A stretch of 25,694 nt of DNA, taken from contig CAKSOW010000035.1 of the NCBI GenBank assembly GCA_934479825.1, positions 1 to 25,694 of the forward strand, read 5' to 3'. Position numbers and translations under genes: made by a program. A model generated the notes under the pieces. That model was not told where the DNA came from, ran no database searches, and was given only the letters and a program-made list of their open reading frames with translations. This stretch comes from an uncultured Eubacteriales bacterium. GTDB taxonomy: Bacteria > Bacillota > Clostridia > Oscillospirales > CAG-382. This document shows positions 6,537 through 13,713 of this stretch, piece by piece (the stretch's first letter is position 1; each line of letters opens with the position of its first letter).

Positions 6537-7475
6537 TTGGCGGACGTACAGTTGAAAGAAATCCGCGGCTTTGACGCAAAAAAGCCGCTGCATGCGTATT
6601 TGATCGTGACGCCTGTGCTCCGCGAAGCACGGGAGGCTGTGTCGCTGTTGACGCGCGCACTGCTTTGCGAACATCCGAAAGAGGATGGCAGTCCGTGCGG
6701 CGTATGCGGTGCGTGCAAAAAGACGGAGGCCGGAACACACCCGGATGTATCGGTGCTTGGGAAAGACAAGGTTTCGGTGGACGATGTACGCAAGGTCCGC
6801 GAGAGCGCCTATTTGTCTCCCAATGAAGCCGCGCGGCGCGTGATCGTTTTGGAGAGCGTGGAAAATTTTAATGCCTCTTCTCAGAATGCGCTGTTGAAAA
6901 TATTAGAGGAGCCGCCGGAGGGCGTGGTCTTTCTATTAACGGCATCGGCCAAGAGCGCTGTGCTTCCGACGGTGTTATCGCGCGTATGTGTCCTGACGCC
7001 GGAACGGAGCGGATTCGGAGAGGATCCCAAGCAACTGTTTCCAAAGGCGACCGACGCGCAATGCGCCTGTATACGGCTGTATTTAGAAACGTATGAGGAT
7101 ACCGATGTGCGCACGCTTGTGCCGGAGACGTTGGAGAATGCGTTTCAGTTAGCTTATGGATTCTACAAGGGAGAAACGACGGCGTTTATGGCGCGTTTGC
7201 CGAAAAAACGGGAGGAGCTCCAGCTTGTTTTTCGGGTTCTGATGCTTGTGGCAGGGGATATCTGTGCGTACAAGCTATCGGCAGGACGTGTGCGGAAAGA
7301 ACGTGCGGAAAGTGAAGCATACGGTTCATACAGAGAGGATTTCCGGAAAGTATGTGCGCGCTTATCGGTAAAGCGGGCGTTAGGCTATTATGAGATATTT
7401 GAAAAGGCATATCTTATGACAGAGGATTATGCCAATGCGAACGCCTTACAGGCATATCTGACGGAGAAGCTGTAA
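6537..7475 (+). CDS. holB: DNA polymerase III subunit delta' HolB
   Basis: The 312-residue product is the delta' subunit of the clamp loader that places the sliding clamp on DNA. Motifs include the zinc module (CGVCGACKK near residues 60-70 with an earlier LLCE), then DDVRKVRESAYLSP, the Walker B-like VIVLESVENFNASSQNALL, and the sensor region KILEEPPEGVVFLLTAS. The Walker A site is degenerate (HAYLIVTPVLREAREA), as usual for delta', which does not hydrolyse ATP. The TTG start at 6537 lies 6 bp after darA, with only a weak ribosome binding site, suggesting translational coupling. Length fits the family. The next expected partner, ricT, is displaced by 1.2 kb. Confidence 0.93.
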   Translation: MADVQLKEIRGFDAKKPLHAYLIVTPVLREAREAVSLLTRALLCEHPKEDGSPCGVCGACKKTEAGTHPDVSVLGKDKVSVDDVRKVRESAYLSPNEAARRVIVLESVENFNASSQNALLKILEEPPEGVVFLLTASAKSAVLPTVLSRVCVLTPERSGFGEDPKQLFPKATDAQCACIRLYLETYEDTDVRTLVPETLENAFQLAYGFYKGETTAFMARLPKKREELQLVFRVLMLVAGDICAYKLSAGRVRKERAESEAYGSYREDFRKVCARLSVKRALGYYEIFEKAYLMTEDYANANALQAYLTEKL

Positions 7476-7495
7476 AAAGGGCGATGCTTGTAAGG

Positions 7496-7657
7496 GTTAC
7501 TTTTTGCGAAAAGTAAGCAAAAGGGACAATTTTTACGTTCTTTTTTCGGCATGCCACAAGCTCCCTCAAGGACGTTTTAATATTACTTTTTCGCTTGTAC
7601 GAAAAAGTAATAAAAAGGAACGTTTTTCCGTTACTTTTCGCCTCTGCGAAAAGTAAC
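7496..7657. repeat. Palindromic repeat cluster B (three units)
   Basis: Three units: an imperfect palindrome TTACTTTTTGCGAAAAGTAA (7497-7516 region), a perfect 12-bp stem ATTACTTTTTCG/CGAAAAAGTAAT at 7582-7611, and a perfect 12-bp stem GTTACTTTTCGC/GCGAAAAGTAAC around CTCT at 7630-7657. They match the units at 11-135 and 8488-8628. The first begins 20 bp after the holB stop and may end its transcript; that role is inference. Confidence 0.85.
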
Positions 7658-7672
7658 CAAAAGCAGACCGAG

Positions 7673-7693
7673 GGCGGCGAAGCGCCGCTGCAA
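7673..7693 (+). repeat. GGCGGC-hairpin/CTGCAA motif, copy 2
   Basis: GGCG and CGCC pair around AAG, followed by GCTGCAA; an outer GAGGGC/GCCCTC pairing (7670-7706 region) may enclose it. Counterparts lie at 295-315 and 8193-8213. Confidence 0.6.
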
Positions 7694-7710
7694 AATAGCG
7701 GCCCTCTGGA

Positions 7711-7850
7711 CTCCCGGGGAGCGGTTCAAAATTCCGAGCGGTGGATTTTTTGATTAGGTTGCAAGCTTTGTTCCTATCAGAAAAACTTTTGGAAAATCGC
7801 CGTTTTGTGCCATACAGCTCGGAGTATTTTGAACCGGTGCGAGACGGGAG
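7711..7850. repeat. Long inverted repeat with GGTTCAAAAT arms
   Basis: The left arm (7711-7739) reads CTCCCG, then GGTTCAAAAT, then TCCGAGC. The right arm (7817-7850) carries the reverse complement of these three blocks in order, with small spacer differences. About 77 bp of unrelated sequence lies between. The whole could fold as one long hairpin or mark the ends of a small non-autonomous element; no transposase is present. Confidence 0.65.
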
Positions 7851-8192
7851 TTTTACTGCGTAAGGATTTGTAAGTGTTTTTGAAAAGGCATGCTTCGATT
7901 TGGGTAGACAGTAGGTTATGTGTTTGATGAAAAGGGGGAGCTTGATGGGAATTTGTTTTTGAGAGAACAGAAAGTTATCTTGAAAAAACAAAAAAGCTTT
8001 GTAAGAGAGTGCAAAAGCTCCGATTTTCTGCACACAGAAACATTTGGAGAAATCTCAAAACCTCGACAAACCACGTCATTTTTACATCATATCAAGCCAT
8101 GGTTTTACTCTAAATTTTCTACCACCCACACCAATTTCCATTTCCACCGCACCCAATATAACGTGCAATTTTCCTTTTTATCGACTGTTTGC

Positions 8193-8213
8193 GGCGGCAA
8201 GCCCGCACTGCAA
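8193..8213 (+). repeat. GGCGGC-hairpin/CTGCAA motif, copy 3
   Basis: GGCGGCAAGCCCGCACTGCA resembles the motifs at 295-315 and 7673-7693 but has substitutions in the right arm, so it is the most diverged copy. Confidence 0.5.
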
Positions 8214-8267
8214 CTTTAATTTTTCGCAAAAACGATTCTGCGGTAGCACTACATTGCCGGTTTGCAC

Positions 8268-8348
8268 CGGTTCAAAGCCTGAAAGCTGTTTTAGTGATGA
8301 ACCGTTTCAATTTCTATAAAAAGCATGCCTGTGTAGAGCTTTGAACCG
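8268..8348. repeat. Inverted repeat CGGTTCAAAGC, 81 bp
   Basis: A perfect 11-bp inverted pair, CGGTTCAAAGC at 8268-8278 and GCTTTGAACCG at 8338-8348, encloses 59 bp. The core GGTTCAAA is shared with the arms of the 7711-7850 element, so the two appear related. No coding potential inside. Confidence 0.65.
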
Positions 8349-8487
8349 AGGTCGCAGGACGAAGCCAACTCCTTGAAACATGGTCGTCTTGTTCGCGTCC
8401 GCTCACAATACTCCCTGTTTCGGCGGTCTCCGACACGCCAAAACTTGCCACCGGCAACTTTTGACGCGTCCGAGCATCTGCTTTTTG

Positions 8488-8628
8488 GTTCTTTTTGCAG
8501 AAGCAAAAAGAACGTAAAAACGTCTCTTGTGGTTACTTTTTGCACACAGCAAAAAGTAACAGAAAAACGTCCCTTACTTGCTTTTCGCGAAGCGAAAAGA
8601 CTCTATCCGGGCTTTTCGGAAAAAGCCC
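8488..8628. repeat. Palindromic repeat cluster C (four units)
   Basis: Units: GTTCTTTTTGC/GCAAAAAGAAC (8488-8513, 11 bp perfect); GTTACTTTTTGC/GCAAAAAGTAAC (8532-8560, 12 bp perfect, same stem as unit 1 at 13-41); CTTTTCGC/GCGAAAAG (8581-8599); and GGGCTTTT/AAAAGCCC (8609-8628). The linker AAAAACGTCCCTTACTTGC matches the linker before unit 3 at the left edge. The cluster ends 38 bp before the chosen ricT start and therefore probably lies in its leader or promoter region. Confidence 0.85.
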
Positions 8629-8666
8629 CCTTTTATGTTAAAGAAAGGAACACAAAAATATATATT

Positions 8667-10640
8667 ATGAATAACAGACCAGGTAATAAAAAAATGCAGC
8701 CGGATACGGCCGCAGAGGGTGATAGCTCAATCAATACCAAAAAAGGATTTTTGATCTCCTTGCCGTCGCGCAAGAAAAAAGATTCCGGTGAACAAAGCTC
8801 CGGCATCGTTATGGCCAAAACCGGCGGGGGCGAAAAGAATGACCCGAAACCGCCTAAACCGGCCATTCGCGACGGTGCGCGTGATTCCTATAACAAAAAC
8901 GCACGTGACGCACAAAAGGATGCCGCCCCGAAGAATAATCCGGCTAAGGAAACCAAAGAAAACGCTGACCGTTCCAAAAATTCCAATCCCCAGCGTCGTG
9001 ACAGACCGCAGAAAAATAACGCGAACAACAGCGCTAAAAACAACGACCGTGCCGCCCGTCCGGAGCGTCCCGATTCTCCTAAAAACGGCAAGGAGCGCGA
9101 TAACCGCGAACCCAATCGCGAACCCAATAACAATAACCGCCATCCGAAACCCGAACGTACCGCGCAAAACGGCCAGAATGCGCAAAATGCGCAGAATAAC
9201 CAGAATAATTCCAATAACCGGAATAATTCCGACCGTCCGAAAAACGCTCCGAAAAACGACGTAAGACCCGGAAAAAATGGACGCGGTAAAGGCGCTAAAA
9301 ACAACCCGAACGACCGCGGCGCTAAAAATCCGAATGTACAGAATGCGCAGAACGGACAGAACGGACAGAATAACGCGAACCGCCGTGACCGCCGTCAGCC
9401 GAAAATGGCCAGTCTGTCTCCGCTTTCGGGCGATATGATGGCTTTTGCGCGTGATTTGAAGGACGATTTTAACCCTGTTTCTGCCAAAAAAGCTGAAAAA
9501 GAGCCTTCTTTGGAGGAAAAGTATAAAGACGCCATACCGCTTGCCGAACAGATTGCGGCGGAAGAGGAAAAACGGCTTGCGCGCGTTCGCGCCCGCACGG
9601 CCGCCGCTGTTTCGCACAAGCCTATGGCCGAAGCCGAAAAAGAAAACGAACTTTCCGCTGAAAACGGTGAAACAGTTCCCGAAGATCACGAAATCGTTGG
9701 TATCCGTTTTCGTGAGGCCGGAAAAATCTACTATTTCGATCCGGCCGGACAGAATATTCCCTATGGAACGCCGGTTATCGTGGAAACCTCGCGCGGCTCG
9801 GAATACGGTTATACCGCCATTTCCAACCGCATGGTGCCGGGAGGCAGTGTGGTTGCTCCATTGAAGAAAATCAAGCGAATCGCCAATACCGCCGATACCG
9901 AAAAATTCCGTGCCAACAAAGAATTAGAAACCGAAGCCGCCGCCATTTTCAAGAAAAAGGTCGCCGAATTAAAGCTTGCCATGAACCTTGTGTTTGTGGA
10001 GTATACGTTTGACAACTCCAAGTTATTATTCTATTTTACGGCTGAAACGCGTATCGATTTCCGTGAGTTGGTCAAAGAGCTTGCGTCTGTTTTCCGCACA
10101 CGCATTGAACTGCGACAGATCGGCGTGCGTGATGAAGCCAAAATGCTCGGCGGTATCGGCGTTTGCGGACGCTGTGTCTGCTGTAATTCGTTTTTGGGCG
10201 ATTTCGCACAGGTGTCCATCAAAATGGCCAAAGAGCAGGGACTTTCCTTAAACAGCGCCAAGATTTCCGGCGCTTGCGGCAAACTCATGTGCTGTCTGCG
10301 ATTTGAAGACAAGGTTTACAGCGAAGAGACTGCGCGTACGCCCAAGGTCGGAACCGTGGTGGAAACAGCCGAGGGCAGAGGAACGGTTATCGAAACCAAT
10401 CCGTTAAAGGGAGAGATCAAAGTCTCCTTGGAAAACGCCTCCGATACGCCGCCCAAGACGTTTAACCGCGATGATGTCAAAGTCGTCGGTTTTCATGAAA
10501 AAACGGCGGCCGCCATGGAGGCGAAAAAAGAAGAACAGGCGGAAGAAAACCGGTTGAGGGATGAAATTGTTTCCGAAATGGAAACCGATGCCGCCGAAGA
10601 ACTTCTGCAAGCGGAGACTGCCCCCGATACCGAACGTTAA
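8667..10640 (+). CDS. ricT: RicT/YaaT-type PSP1-domain protein with long Asn-rich N-terminus
   Basis: The 657-residue product has a C-terminal PSP1 core from about residue 340 (EIVGIRFREAGKIYYFD) that identifies RicT (YaaT). In Bacillus RicT acts with RicA and RicF as an iron-sulfur complex promoting RNase Y-dependent RNA maturation and affecting tRNA thiomethylation, sporulation and competence. The family's cysteines are present: Cys500, 505 and 506 in CGRCVCC (with an extra Cys503) and Cys537, 542 and 543 in CGKLMCC. Usual length is near 275; here about 340 residues precede the core, including an Asn/Lys/Arg/Gln-rich low-complexity tract (about 70-245). The ATG at 8667 is chosen because upstream in-frame codons are repeat DNA; AAAGGAAC is 15 bp away, so the start is tentative. 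Order darA-holB-ricT supports the call. Confidence 0.9.
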   Translation: MNNRPGNKKMQPDTAAEGDSSINTKKGFLISLPSRKKKDSGEQSSGIVMAKTGGGEKNDPKPPKPAIRDGARDSYNKNARDAQKDAAPKNNPAKETKENADRSKNSNPQRRDRPQKNNANNSAKNNDRAARPERPDSPKNGKERDNREPNREPNNNNRHPKPERTAQNGQNAQNAQNNQNNSNNRNNSDRPKNAPKNDVRPGKNGRGKGAKNNPNDRGAKNPNVQNAQNGQNGQNNANRRDRRQPKMASLSPLSGDMMAFARDLKDDFNPVSAKKAEKEPSLEEKYKDAIPLAEQIAAEEEKRLARVRARTAAAVSHKPMAEAEKENELSAENGETVPEDHEIVGIRFREAGKIYYFDPAGQNIPYGTPVIVETSRGSEYGYTAISNRMVPGGSVVAPLKKIKRIANTADTEKFRANKELETEAAAIFKKKVAELKLAMNLVFVEYTFDNSKLLFYFTAETRIDFRELVKELASVFRTRIELRQIGVRDEAKMLGGIGVCGRCVCCNSFLGDFAQVSIKMAKEQGLSLNSAKISGACGKLMCCLRFEDKVYSEETARTPKVGTVVETAEGRGTVIETNPLKGEIKVSLENASDTPPKTFNRDDVKVVGFHEKTAAAMEAKKEEQAEENRLRDEIVSEMETDAAEELLQAETAPDTER

Positions 10641-10683
10641 AAACGGTTTATCCGATGAATTTACAGTTTAAGAGGTGAAATAC

Positions 10684-11703
10684 ATGGGAAAAACATATTT
10701 GTTGCCGAAACTGCCTAAATACAAGGCCAATCTTCACTGCCACACAACGCTGTCGGATGGCAGACTCACACCGGAAGAGGTCAAAGAGGAATATAAAAAG
10801 CGCGGCTATTCGATTGTTGCCTATACCGACCATGAGTACATCGTCAATCATCAGGATCTGAACGATGAAAATTTTATTGCAATCACCGGTTATGAGTATT
10901 CCATCAACGAGGCGCCGCACGACGACCGAACAGCATCGACGGATCTTCGATGCTGTCACCTCAATTTGTACGCCAAAGACCCCTATGCAGACAAACATGT
11001 CTGCTTTGCCCCGGCGTATGTGTGGGGGCCCGGCAAAGAGATCGCCGACACTTTAAAATATACCGGTCCGCTTTACAAGCGCGACTATAACGATATTCAG
11101 CATGTTATCGATGAGGCAAACAAAAACGGCTTTCTGGTCTGTTTCAATCATCCGTATTGGTCGTTACAGCCGCAGTCCGATTATTTTGGCTTGAAAGGCC
11201 TTTTTGCCATGGAAACCTATAATACCGGCTGTTATGATTTTTCCGGCCACAGTTTCTACGACTACGGGTTACTGGCCGAGTTTAACCAGGAGATTGCGCC
11301 GGTGGCAACCGACGACAACCACAATCATTTCCGTGATCCCGATCTTGATCATTCCGATTCGTTCGGCGGTTATACCATGATCTATACCGGCGATTTTTCG
11401 TATACCGGTATTATAAAAGCGCTTGAAGAGCAGCAATTTTATGCGTCGACCGGCATTGATTTTGAGGAAATTTCGGTAGAAAACGGCGTGGTGCATGTCG
11501 AATGCACGCCGAGCACCAGTATCAGCATCGCGTTCGGCGGAAAACGTTGGGATGAACGGCTTTGCTACGACAGAGAACCGCTGACATCGGCGGATTTCAC
11601 CATTCCGTGGGGGGCACGGTATATCCGTGTTTACTGCGTCAACCGCCGTACCGGCGCCAACGCCACCACCAAGGCTTTCGCTCTTCCGAAAGACGCGGAA
11701 TAA
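10684..11703 (+). CDS. PHP-domain metal-dependent phosphoesterase, copy 1
   Basis: The 339-residue product has a complete PHP metal centre: HCH at residues 18-20 with Asp25, TDHE at 48-51, Glu71 in TGYEYS, a His in CCHLNLYA, FNHPYW, and ATDDNHNH. PHP enzymes hydrolyse phosphoesters using two or three metal ions; the substrate here is unknown. A beta-rich C-terminal part (TPSTSISIAFGGKRW to the end) follows. The ATG at 10684 has AGAGGTG seven bases upstream; an in-frame GTG at 10675 overlaps that site and is less likely. It is followed 18 bp later by a close paralogue, about two thirds identical by eye, so the pair arose by duplication. No signal peptide is evident. Confidence 0.85.
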   Translation: MGKTYLLPKLPKYKANLHCHTTLSDGRLTPEEVKEEYKKRGYSIVAYTDHEYIVNHQDLNDENFIAITGYEYSINEAPHDDRTASTDLRCCHLNLYAKDPYADKHVCFAPAYVWGPGKEIADTLKYTGPLYKRDYNDIQHVIDEANKNGFLVCFNHPYWSLQPQSDYFGLKGLFAMETYNTGCYDFSGHSFYDYGLLAEFNQEIAPVATDDNHNHFRDPDLDHSDSFGGYTMIYTGDFSYTGIIKALEEQQFYASTGIDFEEISVENGVVHVECTPSTSISIAFGGKRWDERLCYDREPLTSADFTIPWGARYIRVYCVNRRTGANATTKAFALPKDAE

Positions 11704-11721
11704 AGCAAAGGAGTGTTTCAT

Positions 11722-12732
11722 ATGACAAAGAACTATTTGCTTCCCAATACGCCGAAATACAAGGCAAATCTGCATTGCCACACCACCTTTTCCGACGGCG
11801 CGTTTACGCCGGAAAAAATCAAAGAAATCTATAAGGCGCATGGCTATTCGGTTGTGGCGTATACCGATCATGAATATATTGTCAACCACCAGGAGCTGAC
11901 CGACGACAGCTTTATCGCCATTACCGGCTATGAATATTCGCTGGGCGAAGCGCCGCACGACGGCTTTACGCATTGGATGGATCTAAAATGCTGTCATTTG
12001 AATTTATACGCCAAAGATCCATATCAGGACAAACATGTCTGCTTTGACCCCGAACATGTGCCGCACTGCAAGCATCCGGAAAAACTTTTGTATACCGGTC
12101 CGATTTTTAAAGCGACCTATGATGATATCCAGCATGTCATCGACGAAGCCAATAAAAATGGTTATCTTGTCTGTTTCAACCACCCGTATTGGTCGGTGGA
12201 ACCGCATGGCGACTACTTTAATCTCAAAGGCTTGTTCGCCATGGAGATCTACAATACCGGCGGTTCGGACTATTCGGGACACAGCTTCTATGATTATGGA
12301 CTGCTTGCCGAATACAACCGGACGGTTGCTCCTGTTGCCGCCGATGACAACCACAATCATGTGCTTGACCCCGATGTCGATCATTCCGACTCGTTCGGCG
12401 GATACACCATGATCTATACCGACGATTTTTCGTATTCCGGTATACTTTCCGCTATGGAACGCCGCGACGTTTACGGTTCGACCGGCATTGACTTTGACGA
12501 AGTTTCTGTCACGGGAAATGTTTTGCATGTCGCGTGTACACCGTCCACAAGCATCATGGTTTGCTTCGGCGGCAGACGCTGGCGCGGAAAGCAGGCCTAC
12601 GACGGCAACACGGTGACATCGGCGGATTTTACCATTCCGGAGGATGCAAAATACATCCGCGTTTTCTGCACCAACCGCTTAAACGGTTCGTATGCCACAA
12701 CGCGGCCGTATGACGCCCCGAAACATGACTGA
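11722..12732 (+). CDS. PHP-domain metal-dependent phosphoesterase, copy 2
   Basis: Encodes 336 residues, paralogous to the preceding gene along its full length. All metal-binding motifs are kept (LHCHTT, YTDHEY, TGYEYS, CFNHPYW, ADDNHNH), so both copies should be active. Differences cluster in the segment after CCHLNLYAKDP (CFDPEHVPHCKHPEKLL versus a distinct stretch in copy 1) and in the C-terminal domain, which may tune substrate choice. The ATG at 11722 follows AAGGAGTG; an in-frame GTG at 11713 overlaps that site. The gene ends 17 bp before truB, so the three are likely on one transcript. Substrate is unknown; nucleotide or small phosphodiester hydrolysis is the family-based guess. Confidence 0.85.
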   Translation: MTKNYLLPNTPKYKANLHCHTTFSDGAFTPEKIKEIYKAHGYSVVAYTDHEYIVNHQELTDDSFIAITGYEYSLGEAPHDGFTHWMDLKCCHLNLYAKDPYQDKHVCFDPEHVPHCKHPEKLLYTGPIFKATYDDIQHVIDEANKNGYLVCFNHPYWSVEPHGDYFNLKGLFAMEIYNTGGSDYSGHSFYDYGLLAEYNRTVAPVAADDNHNHVLDPDVDHSDSFGGYTMIYTDDFSYSGILSAMERRDVYGSTGIDFDEVSVTGNVLHVACTPSTSIMVCFGGRRWRGKQAYDGNTVTSADFTIPEDAKYIRVFCTNRLNGSYATTRPYDAPKHD

Positions 12733-12749
12733 AACGTCCGGAGGTACAC

Positions 12750-13661
12750 TTGAACGGAATTTTAAACGTATATAAACCGAAAGGTCTGACGAGCCACGCA
12801 GTGGTTTCGCGCGTGCGCCGGTTTTACGGCGTGAAACGCGTGGGGCACGCCGGCACGCTTGACCCGATGGCATGCGGCGTGTTGCCGGTGCTTGTCGGAA
12901 GTGCGGCGGCTGTCCAAGAGCTTGTCATGGATCATGACAAAGTGTACAAGGCAGGCGTCCTGTTCGGCGTAACCACCGATACCGGCGACGTGACGGGAAC
13001 GACGCTTGAAACAAAAGAACCGTCGTTTGACGACGCGTCGCTCAAAGAAACATTGGCGCGCTTTACCGGAGAGATCGACCAGGTGCCGCCTATGTATTCG
13101 GCGCTCAAAGTGGACGGAAAAAAGCTTTATGAGCTGGCAAGGCGCGGTGAAACGGTCGAACGCAAAGCAAGAAAAGTATACATTTACGGAATCCGTAAAC
13201 TTTCGCCGTTCGACGGAAAACGCTGTGATATCGAAGTTTCCTGCTCTAAGGGAACGTATATCCGGACGCTGGCCGAGGATATCGGGAACGCACTGGGATG
13301 CGGCGCTTGCCTTGACAGCTTGGAGCGCACACGCTGCGGCGTTTACCGCGCAGAGGATGCCGTAACGGTCGAAACGCTTGAAGAACTGTACAAAGCAGGA
13401 GCGACAGAGGCATTATCCAGGCTTTTGCAGAGCGCGGAAGTACTTTTTGAGGCATATCCGGTGGTGCGGTTGCCGGAATTCTACGAACGGCTCGCCTTAA
13501 ACGGCGCGGAAATCTATTTAAACCGCGCACGCATTCCGGAACGGCTGTTTGAAAAAGCAAGATTTTGCCGGTTGTACGATCGGAATGAGAAATTTTATGC
13601 CGTGGCGGAACTCGGAGAATATCCTGATGGGCTTGCCATAAAGATTAAATATCGGTTTTAA
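12750..13661 (+). CDS. truB: tRNA pseudouridine(55) synthase TruB
   Basis: The 303-residue enzyme converts uridine 55 in the T-loop of tRNAs to pseudouridine. The signature GHAGTLDPMACGVL carries the catalytic Asp38, preceded by the typical start NGILNVYKPKGLTSH; later family blocks include QVPPMYSALKVDGKKLYELAR and CSKGTYIRTLAEDIG. The start is TTG at 12750: CGGAGG sits six bases upstream and the protein motif begins immediately, so no ATG is needed. Length fits the family. In Bacillus truB usually adjoins rbfA and ribF; neither is here. The C-terminal part is divergent. Confidence 0.95.
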   Translation: MNGILNVYKPKGLTSHAVVSRVRRFYGVKRVGHAGTLDPMACGVLPVLVGSAAAVQELVMDHDKVYKAGVLFGVTTDTGDVTGTTLETKEPSFDDASLKETLARFTGEIDQVPPMYSALKVDGKKLYELARRGETVERKARKVYIYGIRKLSPFDGKRCDIEVSCSKGTYIRTLAEDIGNALGCGACLDSLERTRCGVYRAEDAVTVETLEELYKAGATEALSRLLQSAEVLFEAYPVVRLPEFYERLALNGAEIYLNRARIPERLFEKARFCRLYDRNEKFYAVAELGEYPDGLAIKIKYRF

Positions 13662-13713
13662 ATAAAAAAACATAGAGCAAACACAGATTCCAGCATTGCG
13701 GAGGTAAGAAAAA

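Larger units (their letters stand above)
7476..8666. other. 1.2-kb repeat-filled gap between holB and ricT
   Basis: I find no credible gene in these 1191 bases. The left third holds TTACTTTT palindromes (7496-7657) and a GGCGGC hairpin; the middle holds two widely spaced inverted repeats (7711-7850 and 8268-8348); the right end holds more palindromes (8488-8628). The stretch from about 7900 to 8220 is AT-rich, with a pyrimidine-rich plus strand from 8090 to 8190. Frames open here on both strands (for example 7566-8033 minus) read mainly through the repeats and lack ribosome binding sites. The whole gap looks like accumulated composite repeat elements. Confidence 0.75.

Noticed and set aside
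7566..8033. 155-codon minus-strand frame in the holB-ricT gap
   Set aside because: Its C-terminal half translates the TTACTTTT and GGCGGC repeats, and the rest has no recognisable domain or start signal.
11..8628. CRISPR array
   Set aside because: The repeats are palindromes at irregular spacing without unique spacers of constant length, and no cas genes are present.
8373..8666. Upstream extension of ricT to an ATG at 8373
   Set aside because: These 98 codons read through repeat cluster C; the residues are not RicT-like and the site lacks a ribosome binding site.
8727..9689. 320-codon minus-strand frame opposite ricT
   Set aside because: It is the complement of the asparagine-rich tract, which removes stops from the opposite strand; the Val/Ile/Phe-rich product is an artefact of AAC/AAT-rich sense codons.
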